Assembly: GCA_046049675.1 (NCBI GenBank)
Contig: JBJORA010000017.1
Location: forward strand, 1-56,336
Length of the DNA stretch: 56,336 bases
Source: CAIXQW01 sp046049675
GTDB lineage: Bacteria > Bacteroidota > Bacteroidia > Chitinophagales > Chitinophagaceae
Direction of reading: 5' to 3'
The notes under the pieces were generated by a model. That model did not search any database. It saw only the letters and a program-made list of their open reading frames with translations, and was not told where the DNA came from. How positions within the stretch are numbered: the first letter of the stretch is position 1; each line of letters opens with the position of its first letter. Below, one piece after another: positions 45,701 through 53,058 of this stretch. Made by a program: the position numbers and the translations under genes.

Positions 45701-47892
45701 TCAAAAGCACTGCCAATAAATCCCAAACTATTTATTGGCTTTAGGATAAAGGTTGATGCTGCACTCTGCACGCCATTGGCACGGTTGGCCGTTATTCTAA
45801 ATCTTGGCCCAAACTGATTAGCTGAAATTGTAAAACTTGTATCTGTAGTGACACCTACAATATTAGGGGCATATGGCATTACAGGCATTATATTCGTAGC
45901 ATATACATTAAAAAAGTCTTCTTTTACACCAGCAAGGGATCTATCCCATTTAAGCGTGAGTGAATCTGCATTGGGTGTTGCTAATTCCCACCGTAAATTT
46001 CTAGGCGGCATTGTAGCTGCTACGCTAAACGAATTAGTGGCGCTCCATTTACTCCACATACCTTTTTGGTCTCGCGCTCTTGTACGCCAAAAGTAGGTTG
46101 TACCAGTATTAAAGTAGTCAGTAACTTCTGGCCTAAAGAAATTTTTACCTCCATTAACTATACGAAGTTGTCTGTCGAAGATTGTTGCAACCGGATATGC
46201 AAAGTCTGCCCGATCGCTTACTTGAATATGGTAGTCAAATATTGTATCGCCATCCAAATCTGTAGGAACACTCCAACGAAAGGTAAAAGCTGTAGAATCT
46301 ACAAACGCCCCGTTTGGGGGAAAAATTGCAGACATCGCGCTATCTGGTGCATTATTACTGTTCCAAGTGAAATAGCGTATTTGCGCTTCGAGGTTAGAAC
46401 TGCCATTGTAGTACAATGCAATCTCATTGTCACCTGCTACTAAGCGAGGCCCACTTAACTTACTATATTGTGATTCAGTAACTGCATATGCTGCATGCAG
46501 TAAAGCCGAAGATGATGGGCTACGCAATTCAATCTTGACAAAAAAGCTATATACAGCCGCCTTCTTGTAGGGATTAATTAAAGTATCTAAAGATATCGTA
46601 GTAGTCTGTTTGCCAAGATTACTATTAAGATTAGGGGCGGTGGCTTTTGACCATGAAATTCCGTCTAAAGAATACAGCACAGACAGGGAATCTAAAGTTG
46701 TATTACGACTAGCAGTCAGGATAAGCTTACTTGCGTTAATCGCAAATGGCAATGCCAACTTATAGGTACTAAAGCTATAGTTGGAACCTACGAGCATACT
46801 TTGCGAATTATTTGAAGAATCCAGTGCTAAAGCAAAGACGCTATCTGGTGCAACTAGTTGTCCGCTTGTGGAATCAACAATTGTCGAGCGCAATTGAGCT
46901 GTAGCATAATTAAGCAATACTGTATTTAACGATGGCTTGGGCTGCGTGTGTACAAAATGATAACGTGATACTGTATCATTTGGCATAAATATGAGCTTAC
47001 AATAAGGCTTAAGGCTAAAGCGAATTTTTTCGCCAAGCAAGGAATGATTCTTGGGGCAACAAGAAGTATTAATATTTAATGTTGAATCTGTATTATTGAT
47101 GTAATTGCCAATGCTAGGGAAAGCATAGAAATTTTGATTGCTAGCATAGTTATACGGCACTAACCTATCGAGGTGCTTATTTCTTAAATACAAATACCCA
47201 TCAAGTACTACGTCGTTATATGATGCTAAAGTTTTATTGTCATTTCGCAGGTAAAACCCACTTTGATCAGCATCTATATATTGCCAAGTGCTATCAAAGT
47301 TTATTTCTGAAACGCCATGTGCGCCATAATTTACGTACCAAAACCTTTGGTTCTTCCCTGTATACCTTGCTGCTAAATGACTAACTGCCGAGGCTATCAT
47401 CCCGCAATTGCCAGTACCATATACATTTAAGAACTTGTTGGTATTATAGTTTTCATAAATACTATCAGCTTTATCATTGGCATAGTAATAAAGATGTTTG
47501 GCGGTAATATACTTGTAGACTGCAAGCGCATTTCTTTTAGCATCGCAGGTGTCACAAAATATATTTGCAATCAAACTGTCATGATCGTATGCATTTTCAC
47601 CATTGAAAGCAAAATAGATGTCGTCGATGTAACTATTTGAGTTATTTGAAAGAATGAAGGTATCTAGCAAATCTCTAAATGGCACATAGTCACTACATAA
47701 ATTAGGAACAGCTGGAAAGTAGTTAGGGTGATACTTATCTGTATTGCGGTAGTCGCCTTTAGAATTTACAAAAAACTTCAGTGGCACACCAGATTCAATT
47801 GTGGTATCTATCGCAAATATTTGCGCATGTGAATTTAGCTTACCTAGCAAAAGGCAGCAAATTAAGAATATCTGAAGTCTACAAATTAGCAT
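39745..47892 (-). CDS. Giant multidomain T9SS-exported protein: transglutaminase-like, hydrolase, 17 Ig/SprB-like modules
   Basis: This 2715-residue protein starts at the ATG at 47892 with a signal peptide ending NSHAQ. Residues about 25-330 hold a transglutaminase-like domain with Cys163 (GTGNCGMIAS), His192 (GAHGVSEI) and Asp207 (WQYIDAD). Fn3-like domains follow at about 520-720. An alpha/beta-hydrolase spans about 905-1140, with IPGSGINQ, Ser1016 in GLSQGG, and His1125 in GSHTFN as candidate triad members. From 1150 to 2565 come 17 two-cysteine modules spaced at 83 codons. A last Ig-like stretch and a type A sorting domain (about 2629-2715, LQVFPTHTNGVVYIV, VGIYHVSI, basic tail) close the chain. 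It sits inside the polysaccharide operon, 42 bases after an SDR gene. The function is unknown; surface attachment and glycan or peptide modification are plausible. Confidence 0.85.
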   Translation of the reverse strand: MLICRLQIFLICCLLLGKLNSHAQIFAIDTTIESGVPLKFFVNSKGDYRNTDKYHPNYFPAVPNLCSDYVPFRDLLDTFILSNNSNSYIDDIYFAFNGENAYDHDSLIANIFCDTCDAKRNALAVYKYITAKHLYYYANDKADSIYENYNTNKFLNVYGTGNCGMIASAVSHLAARYTGKNQRFWYVNYGAHGVSEINFDSTWQYIDADQSGFYLRNDNKTLASYNDVVLDGYLYLRNKHLDRLVPYNYASNQNFYAFPSIGNYINNTDSTLNINTSCCPKNHSLLGEKIRFSLKPYCKLIFMPNDTVSRYHFVHTQPKPSLNTVLLNYATAQLRSTIVDSTSGQLVAPDSVFALALDSSNNSQSMLVGSNYSFSTYKLALPFAINASKLILTASRNTTLDSLSVLYSLDGISWSKATAPNLNSNLGKQTTTISLDTLINPYKKAAVYSFFVKIELRSPSSSALLHAAYAVTESQYSKLSGPRLVAGDNEIALYYNGSSNLEAQIRYFTWNSNNAPDSAMSAIFPPNGAFVDSTAFTFRWSVPTDLDGDTIFDYHIQVSDRADFAYPVATIFDRQLRIVNGGKNFFRPEVTDYFNTGTTYFWRTRARDQKGMWSKWSATNSFSVAATMPPRNLRWELATPNADSLTLKWDRSLAGVKEDFFNVYATNIMPVMPYAPNIVGVTTDTSFTISANQFGPRFRITANRANGVQSAASTFILKPINSLGFIGSAFDPIAFVQPNIAQTQLPYPNVDVTWRNLFVLYDSNYFVKNQSGLLESYAIGKSLVDICTKIGDDTVRVFQLLHEVKPSNIGNPISLYNFVFTDVLWNVDTNKQISASINDTTELFAMYDSYKFTSSDFYGAFEKLIVDNNLSNNLLVVPQNRTLNFELNGKAAQSYSAFFPRAVADTSTAIYLIPGSGINQTSQMINLASNYHNIGCYMLNFLTGYGDVYYQVKPNEDWRAHWRNVAGVNRKVNELGLIQGLQGYGRPYAANYMIEALATIKYLQSKYDKVIVIGLSQGGTAALLSGLQCEPAGVYCASGYSTLFDNAFPASNSNQLYFDSLYAKYTASNIYANIDSLSTNFLFTWNTNEGVYFSDYEAQTSTTKNFLLPLNNVQSSNSFFANGSHTFNCGALASFISDVKAKPTVSLHPNYTACLSDSLTIALKMKGVAPFTVVVQHNGADVDTLIVNALDTTVAVYQSGYYRISKIWSAVGVEGFATDSIYYQKDLPVNAQLSSRNYLCAIDSTLLSYAIQANALAEVTYLYNGVTNTTLVADGNFSKLLQRGEFQITHIEDQKGCVADSFSGVRVADTVLSATNPIVSWLCTTGQTSVHFDVSGNPPFSVSYLESNIAKTITSNVNHISIPVADSALVFISTITDSTQCTQPILYNTLVQFAAASCAISSPNYNCADTLTDITITVSGNLPFEVFYKRDGIVDSFFVSTNTYVKQVNNGFYQFLFARDANNCTIPLSDSFDIDYQASILNVQALAFDCGTSLTPILISGSGNGPFAIDYQLNGGIQSLLVPMLPFDTLLPAGDYFFQTAVDSTSCVSNIFKSITIDADTIGVNYSSVSYDCSVAKAERHWWLQGNAPFVLRFLFNNVADSVIINGDSIVTSLSNGIYNFTELVDATGCAISLNVVDTIDFHSLAVNFNLLPFDCATAKTPLNISGTGNGPFSLTYQVNGQGEILQIASLPFDTLLSPGSYLFQTANDATNCELSLIQPIVLSTDSIDVSFTPISYNCSTAFAERTWSFQGNLPFVLRYLYNGAADSFVVNSYSITTSLINGTYHFIEVVDGSGCTWPLGLQDTIDFSELSFVSTVLPFDCASNLTPVAINADGNFPLTLYYWRGVQFDSLVVASAQQTSLWPSENFILSLLSDKLGCSLSLGQSITINTAELVVSNSSPQYNCSTNSTEIAWQLQGNAPFTVHFLKNGVLDSMVLPIGNTTTHHSNGTYQFIDVVDSTNCSELLVGHSYIFDKYPVYCTITQQPFNCADGSNSVYIACSGNSPFTIKFLRNNVLDSLAIAGNTLDTVLANGQYNFISCIDANGCDFAINQAVSISGVVTKFKNVDFNLDCNTHLVDVTIDVEGNFPITLDYLLGVVPTTINLYDSTTTFTVVQDSIKLLSIIDAKGCVIQLSEQYVNYFDSIEFYNSYQSYNCLAKKHLMHFDLEGTAPYTLTGLVGGVPFTWSFGSSTLDTLISNGEFIYTSLSDASGCQIQLQQASVLSSDSLGYITTNVYNDCSLYKQTREFQVSGNFPIILQWKNLVNGDLFADTTYAPTLVHSFSKGLYALIGMQDALCFTVIADTFVVDIDSIVLSFSPILTDCEQKTRYIQVQANDGNLPYKLFYSVNAVLDSVTILDTMAFKFYLPNGSLTFLSVQNVFGCSHPLQATYIAPYEPIEITNITESYICGVDSTKITLAINSSSPCTLLYDLDGTTASVPIAGTSYSLYTTNGLIDSIMLVDGFGCSRIFDTSIVIDNSAASVSFSRLDTLCELQAIACYFNLSGEQPIKLAMLRFGSNTIDYKLVDNDSLHLSCGTYTLFGIEDANGCYAALDTNLYVKCFEQQHPAIEQIGTRLNALTVFSPNWFYENQLVAAGVESLLANQQGDYWYNVIDSNGCTLNSDTIAITNTANLQVFPTHTNGVVYIVASDTSNFALQSIVVTDVQGRVVKSDYNVLGRNVFSIDLQALAVGIYHVSIQYTRNNASFRQNSKIRRQAF
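40200..44445 (-). repeat. Seventeen 83-codon Ig/SprB-like modules with a 166-codon super-repeat
   Basis: The first Cys codon of each module lies at 44431, 44173, 43924, 43672, 43423, 43174, 42925, 42676, 42427, 42178, 41926, 41677, 41428, 41179, 40927, 40672 and 40423 (lowest base of each). The steps are 249 bases in eleven of sixteen cases and 252-258 in the rest. Each module reads C, then about 14 residues to GNxPF, then a Gly-Tyr strand, then D-x-x-x-C about 57 residues after the first Cys. Modules 5, 7 and 9 carry FDC...TP...GNGPF-like openings. Modules 6 and 8 share AERxW...QGNxPFVLR, and module 10 is a weaker match, so pairs alternate. Confidence 0.9.
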
Positions 47893-47934
47893 CAACGAAA
47901 TTCGTTCATGTTAGACTTGCAAGGTTACTTGCAA

Positions 47935-48981
47935 TTATCTTTGGGCATTTGCCATATTAGCTTCATGCTTAGCTATGCACGATTCAATCCTTTCCAAATT
48001 GTCTTTAGTCCAAGCAATTGTGCGCGTTAGACCTTCTTCAAGCTCAACAGCTGCTGTAAATGCAAGCTGGGATGAGGATTTAGCAGTGTCTCCAAATCGT
48101 TTTCCACTATTATCCCACGCACGCTTTGGTAGCAATTCTAAGGTTGATGTGCTATCAGTAAGTTTTAAAATTAAATCGCTCAAGCCTTTTATACTAGTTT
48201 CTTTGCCACTAGCAATATTGTAAACTTCGCCAGCAATGCCTTTTTCAGCACATGCAATTAAACCTCTGCAAATATCTTCAACAAAAATAAAATCTCGCGT
48301 TGCGATGCCTTCATTCTCAATTGTAATAGGCATTCCCTTTATCGCTCTATAAATAAAGCTTGGCGTTACATTTCGCCACACTGTAGCATAAGTTCCTCTC
48401 CACTCGCCTGCACCAAGAACCTCGCCTGGTCCATATACATTTTGAAATCGTGCTCGTACAGTTGGAATGGAATGCTGCGCAAAATAGTAGGCACAATACA
48501 TTTCTCCTACGATTTTAGAAATCGAATATGGGCTATCGTGCTTAATTGTAGTGGTTTCTTTTTCTGAGGTTGCTTGCGCAGCATCAAATGTTTTATCAGC
48601 CACCGAGCAGCCCGCACTACTGTACACTAAGCGCTTGAGTTTCTTGAACTGTTTTACACGCTCTAAAAGCTTAAGTGTAGTTATCGTGTTATTTTCATGG
48701 TCTTTCAAAGGGTCAAAAATTGAACTTTGATTGCCATGAAAAGTTGCTAGATGAAAAATATAGTCATAATCGTCATCTAATTTTGCAAGTACAGCATCGT
48801 CACTAACTGAGCCCTTAATAAAAGTTAGCCTGTCATTATGCAATGGCAGATTTTCGGCTTCTGCAGAAAGTAAGTTATCTAGTGCAGTAACACTGTTGCT
48901 ACTTTCGTTAAGTAGCATTTTTACAAGGTTGCTGCCAACAAAGCCAGCTCCGCCTACTACTAAAATGTTGCCAAAGACCAT
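47935..48981 (-). CDS. NAD-dependent epimerase/dehydratase (extended SDR)
   Basis: This is a 348-residue sugar-nucleotide SDR enzyme with ILVVGGAGFVGSNLV for NAD binding, FHLATFHGN, the SSAGCSVAD serine segment, and YSISKIVGEMYC with the Tyr-Lys pair, all intact. The insert around residues 185-205 (YGPGEVLGAGEWRGTYATVW) is unusual and recalls WbmF/WbmG-type SDRs of the Bordetella O-antigen locus, which act on amino-uronic acids. It follows another SDR gene by three bases, so the pair probably works in succession on one UDP-sugar. Whether it epimerises or dehydrates is not settled by sequence. Confidence 0.85.
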   Translation of the reverse strand: MVFGNILVVGGAGFVGSNLVKMLLNESSNSVTALDNLLSAEAENLPLHNDRLTFIKGSVSDDAVLAKLDDDYDYIFHLATFHGNQSSIFDPLKDHENNTITTLKLLERVKQFKKLKRLVYSSAGCSVADKTFDAAQATSEKETTTIKHDSPYSISKIVGEMYCAYYFAQHSIPTVRARFQNVYGPGEVLGAGEWRGTYATVWRNVTPSFIYRAIKGMPITIENEGIATRDFIFVEDICRGLIACAEKGIAGEVYNIASGKETSIKGLSDLILKLTDSTSTLELLPKRAWDNSGKRFGDTAKSSSQLAFTAAVELEEGLTRTIAWTKDNLERIESCIAKHEANMANAQR

Positions 48982-48984
48982 TAT

Positions 48985-49944
48985 TTAGTGCTTTTCATCA
49001 ATATTCTTAAGGTGCGTAAATGTTTGAGTAATACCATTTACTTTATACCACTCTATCGCAGCCTTAATGCCATCTTTTAGCGATGTACTTGCCTTCCATC
49101 CAAAGTCTTTCTCCGTCTTAGACGGATCAATAAGGATAGTAAAGACATCATCAACTCCTCTTTCGCGCACTTCTACTTCCTTTTCCAACTTCATATCTAG
49201 CGCAAGTAATGTTGAATCAAACAATTCTTTGATTGAATAATCGCTACCTGTTGAAATATGATAATAGCCTTTAGAACCTTTGCCGTTTAAGGCGCCTAAA
49301 ACAACTTGCACTAGATCGTCAACAAAGATAAAGTCGCGTCTTGTGTCCATTACAAAGCACTGCTTGCCTTCGGTAAGACGGTGAAAAAATGTTGGCAATG
49401 GGCCGCTAAGGTTGCGTGGACCATAAGCATTTGCTAATCTGAATGAAATAAAGTCTAAACCGCTTAATTCAATATACTGCTCGCCACCTGTTTTAGAGAT
49501 CGCGTAGCTACTGCCACCGCCTTCACTTTTGCCACTATAAAATGGGTGGTTAAGTGTTATTGGTTGCTCTACAGGGCTTAAGCCATAGCACAACGATGTT
49601 TGAAAGTAAATAACACGCTTAACGTTATGGCGAACACTAGCACGAACAATATTTACTGTTCCAAGTATATTACTTTCAATGTCTTCTTCCCAAGCTTCTG
49701 GATCTTTGTACGATGCAGCGGCATGGACTACTTGATCAGGTACAAATTCATCAAAGCATCGGTCAACAAGCGCCTTATCGCCAATGGTACCTTCTACTAC
49801 TTTTAGGTTAGAATGTGGTGCATTATTATCTCTGCGGCCAGTTTGGAAATTGTCAATAACCAAAACTTCATGACCTGCTTTCAATAATTCGTCGGAAATG
49901 TGTGAACCTACAAATCCGGCTCCACCTGTAATTAGTACTTTCAT
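48985..49944 (-). CDS. NAD-dependent epimerase/dehydratase (extended SDR)
   Basis: This 319-residue SDR has VLITGGAGFVGSHISDELL, VVHAAASYKDPEAWEED, the TSLCYG catalytic segment and SSYAISKTGGEQYIE with the Tyr-Lys pair. SYKDP and FRLANAYGPRNLSGPLPTFF recall the WbmF/WbmG/BplD-like group of O-antigen SDRs thought to isomerise uronic acid derivatives, a memory-based link. It is unlike the WbpP-type enzyme at the far end of the operon. The acyltransferase gene precedes it by nine bases and the second SDR follows by three. Substrate unknown; UDP-HexNAcA or a diamino-uronate is the likeliest in this setting. Confidence 0.85.
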   Translation of the reverse strand: MKVLITGGAGFVGSHISDELLKAGHEVLVIDNFQTGRRDNNAPHSNLKVVEGTIGDKALVDRCFDEFVPDQVVHAAASYKDPEAWEEDIESNILGTVNIVRASVRHNVKRVIYFQTSLCYGLSPVEQPITLNHPFYSGKSEGGGSSYAISKTGGEQYIELSGLDFISFRLANAYGPRNLSGPLPTFFHRLTEGKQCFVMDTRRDFIFVDDLVQVVLGALNGKGSKGYYHISTGSDYSIKELFDSTLLALDMKLEKEVEVRERGVDDVFTILIDPSKTEKDFGWKASTSLKDGIKAAIEWYKVNGITQTFTHLKNIDEKH

Positions 49945-49953
49945 TATTAATAT

Positions 49954-51129
49954 CTATTTCTTATTTGTAAAATTTTTGGCCCATTTATGAGTGGGTTGCT
50001 CAATAACTTTATACGTTAGGACGGACAAAATTAAGATAATTAAAGGTATCGCAAGTATTGACATTTGCGCTAATCCGTAAGCGGAGATGAATGTCAGCAA
50101 TATCATCACAATCGGTGCGTGTATCGCGTACAAGCTATAGCTTATATCACCTAAGGAAGCAATAGGCTTCAAAAGGTAGCTCTTTAAAATAGCATAGAAC
50201 CTATAGCTAGGCGAGGTCCATCCCTTAATAGTGGTAATTAGCAATGCTGCAAAGGCAAGTCCAAGCATCAACATCCTAAGCAGTTTGATATTACTGTTTG
50301 GCACAACTCGCGACAAAATGAATAGTCCAAAATATACAATCCCTGCAACAGCAAGCATCTTAAGTACATGACCTTGCGCTAGTTTTATCTTGCCAAATAC
50401 TACCTCAGCAGCAAAAGCACCAAGTGCCCACAATACATAGTAGTTGCAAAGCGAGAATAGCCACCACGAATAATACACTTCCTGTCCAACAATGTTCCAA
50501 ACAATTGGCAGTAGTAAATAAAGCACCGTAGTCAATATAAAGATTGTTGCCCAGCCTTTTTTCCGAAGTAGGTAAAAGAATAGTGGGTAACATATGTATA
50601 GCCACATTTCTGTTACTACACTGGCTAAGGGTGCATTACCAAGGTAAGTATAATCATAAGTAGGCGGGAAAATACCCGAAACAATAAGCATTTTCTGAGC
50701 AATATTTGATGCTGATACGTGCTTAATTGTACTTGCACTAAATAGTTGCAAATCTTGTTTCGTCGCTGCGTTGGTATGTTCAATGTACAATACAGCACAT
50801 ATGCCGATAATTGTCGCTATTGCAAAAAGCGGATAAATACGAAAAAAACGCCGCAAATAAAATTTACGAATTTCCTTACTAATATTCAGCTGATGCAATT
50901 CCTTATTGCTATATACCATGTGTATGCAAAAGCCACTAAGTACAATAAAGCATACGACACCTGGATGTCCTTCTCCAGACATTTGAAAAATCTTAAGCGC
51001 CTTTTCATAGGCTGATTTAGCAAACAAATAGACTCGGTTGTCCCACCGTGCCCATGCGAAAAAATGCGAAATGAAAACAGCTAGTGCAGCTGCTCCCCTG
51101 TAAAAATCGATTTGTGGAATTCTATTCAT
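49954..51129 (-). CDS. Acyltransferase family 3 membrane protein
   Basis: This 391-residue protein has about ten helices and the acyltransferase-3 signature RIPQIDFYRGAAALAVFISHFF, with the conserved Arg and His. A C-terminal helix region carries ISYSLYAIHAPIVM. Such proteins O-acetylate (or otherwise acylate) surface polysaccharides, using cytoplasmic acyl-CoA. The ATG at 51129 is chosen over a GTG at 51138 that touches the preceding stop codon. The gene sits nine bases after asnB copy three and nine before an SDR gene. The acyl group and the modified sugar are unknown. Confidence 0.87.
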   Translation of the reverse strand: MNRIPQIDFYRGAAALAVFISHFFAWARWDNRVYLFAKSAYEKALKIFQMSGEGHPGVVCFIVLSGFCIHMVYSNKELHQLNISKEIRKFYLRRFFRIYPLFAIATIIGICAVLYIEHTNAATKQDLQLFSASTIKHVSASNIAQKMLIVSGIFPPTYDYTYLGNAPLASVVTEMWLYICYPLFFYLLRKKGWATIFILTTVLYLLLPIVWNIVGQEVYYSWWLFSLCNYYVLWALGAFAAEVVFGKIKLAQGHVLKMLAVAGIVYFGLFILSRVVPNSNIKLLRMLMLGLAFAALLITTIKGWTSPSYRFYAILKSYLLKPIASLGDISYSLYAIHAPIVMILLTFISAYGLAQMSILAIPLIILILSVLTYKVIEQPTHKWAKNFTNKK

Positions 51130-51138
51130 TTGCGGCAC

Positions 51139-53052
51139 CTACGCTAACAATTTTTTATACGTCATGTGTTGGTCATGAAATTGCTGCTGCCACAATTCTA
51201 AAGACAGCAATCCCCAAATTTTTCGTCCAAATTGCTTTTCATTTTCTAAAGATGCTTGCAACGCTTGCCCATAGATATAATGGCGTTGCTTTGCTTTTTG
51301 GGAACCGAATATATCTGACACAAATTCCTTCAAATCACCTTTTATCCAATCATTAAGCGGAACAGGGAATCCCATTTTGTTCTTACGCTCCAGTACTGAA
51401 CGGGGAAGCTCTGATGCAAAAGTATCGGTAAGTATTTTTTTAAGTGTTCCATTTTGGAATTTTACGTTAGCAGGCATGGCGGCAGCTAATTCCACAAGCT
51501 TATGGTCTAGAAAAGGCACTCTACTTTCTATGCCATGAGCCATGCTCATGCGATCTTCTACTTGTAATAATGCAGGCAGTAGCGTCTTGAAATCAAAATG
51601 CGTCATTTTATCAAAGTAACTTTCTTTGCCCACATTTTTACCGCAAAAAATTGCTTCGTAGCTAGCGTAAGTATCGTAGTTTCCTAATTCAGCCCATTGT
51701 ATTTCATCTTTAAGATCTGGTGCTCTGTTTATTAACTTGTAGTAGCGTTGATCAATATGCTCAAAAAGGCCATTGCTAAAAAATTGCTGTATGAGCGGCT
51801 TGTAATTCTTTAGTGCCACTAAATTTGGAATGATACTCTCATAGGTTACTACAAAATTGCCACTATGTAATGTATTGTCAATCGCACCTTTAATGCATTG
51901 CTCAAAGTAGGCGATAAGGTAGCGTGTATAACCCCCAAAGATTTCATCACCTCCTTGGCCGCCCAAAACAACTTTCCGATGTTGCGATGCAAGTTCGCTC
52001 ACGTGATATTGAGGGAAGCTGCCAGGACCTGCTACTGGATAGTCTAAATGATAAATTACTTTAGCAATACTATTTTCAAAATCTTGTGCAGTAATGCTGC
52101 GTTGGTACAGTTTAAAGCCATGATAGTCAGCATGTGCTTGTGCAAACTCACTTTCATCAAACAATTCGCCATGCTCAAACTTACCAGTAAAGCCAATAAA
52201 TTCGCTATTGGTAGAATTTACTTTGCTGGCTATCCCACTAACAATACCGCTGTCTAAGCCACCACTTACATATGCACCGATTGGCACATCACTAACAGTG
52301 TGTGCTCGCACTGAGTCGTACAGCAATTCATGTAGTTGATCGGAAAAATACTTGTCAGAGCGTGTCCAATCTGGCTCATAATAAACCTCCCAATACTTGC
52401 TAAAATTCAAATTCCCCTCACGAATGGTGAGTGTATGTGCAGGCTTTAACTGCTGTACTTGGTTAAAAAGCGTTTGCTCAGTAAGAGGCAATTGAAAGCA
52501 CAAGTACTCCTTTAGTGTATCGTTGTTGGTACTTAATTCAGCAATAAATGGCAGTAGCCCTTTTACCTCTGAACAAAAATACAATGTATCATTCTGCTGT
52601 GTAAAGTACAGAGGCTTAATGCCAAACCTATCGCGCGCAACAAAGGTTTCCTGTTTGGCAGCATCCCAAATTAGAAATGCAAACATACCTCGCAAATGCT
52701 GCACACATTCAGCTCCCCACTTTTCATAAGCAGCAAGAATGACTTCAGTATCGCTAGTTGTACAAAAATTGTAGCTGGATGATAACTGCTGCCTTAATTC
52801 CTTAAAATTATAAATCTCACCGTTGTAACAAATAGCATTACCTGCCTCATTTACCATTGGTTGCGCACCTAAGTCAAGGTCAATAATACTAAGTCGCCTA
52901 TGACCAAATGCAACGCTATTTGCTTCATTAAACCATGTACCTTCTCCGTCAGGACCACGGTGTGCAATTAATTTATTCATTACACCAATATGCCTTGGAG
53001 CATCATGATTTGGGGATTGCCTTAAATTTACTATTGCTGAAATTCCACACAT
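51139..53052 (-). CDS. asnB: AsnB-type glutamine amidotransferase (third of three)
   Basis: This is a 637-residue paralogue with Cys2 (MCGISAIVN), AHRGPDGEGTW, CYNGEIYNFKE and SDTEVILAAYEKWG in the glutaminase part, PP-loop SGGLDS at residues 263-268, and LGGQGGDEIFGGYTRY. The synthase half includes EDRMSMAHGIESRVPFLD, as in amidotransferases of O-antigen loci. It is as divergent from the other two copies as they are from each other. The neighbours are a CgeB-like glycosyltransferase (6 bases) and the acyltransferase (9 bases). A uronic acid amide is the probable product; free asparagine formation cannot be excluded. Confidence 0.9.
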   Translation of the reverse strand: MCGISAIVNLRQSPNHDAPRHIGVMNKLIAHRGPDGEGTWFNEANSVAFGHRRLSIIDLDLGAQPMVNEAGNAICYNGEIYNFKELRQQLSSSYNFCTTSDTEVILAAYEKWGAECVQHLRGMFAFLIWDAAKQETFVARDRFGIKPLYFTQQNDTLYFCSEVKGLLPFIAELSTNNDTLKEYLCFQLPLTEQTLFNQVQQLKPAHTLTIREGNLNFSKYWEVYYEPDWTRSDKYFSDQLHELLYDSVRAHTVSDVPIGAYVSGGLDSGIVSGIASKVNSTNSEFIGFTGKFEHGELFDESEFAQAHADYHGFKLYQRSITAQDFENSIAKVIYHLDYPVAGPGSFPQYHVSELASQHRKVVLGGQGGDEIFGGYTRYLIAYFEQCIKGAIDNTLHSGNFVVTYESIIPNLVALKNYKPLIQQFFSNGLFEHIDQRYYKLINRAPDLKDEIQWAELGNYDTYASYEAIFCGKNVGKESYFDKMTHFDFKTLLPALLQVEDRMSMAHGIESRVPFLDHKLVELAAAMPANVKFQNGTLKKILTDTFASELPRSVLERKNKMGFPVPLNDWIKGDLKEFVSDIFGSQKAKQRHYIYGQALQASLENEKQFGRKIWGLLSLELWQQQFHDQHMTYKKLLA

Positions 53053-53058
53053 AGAACT

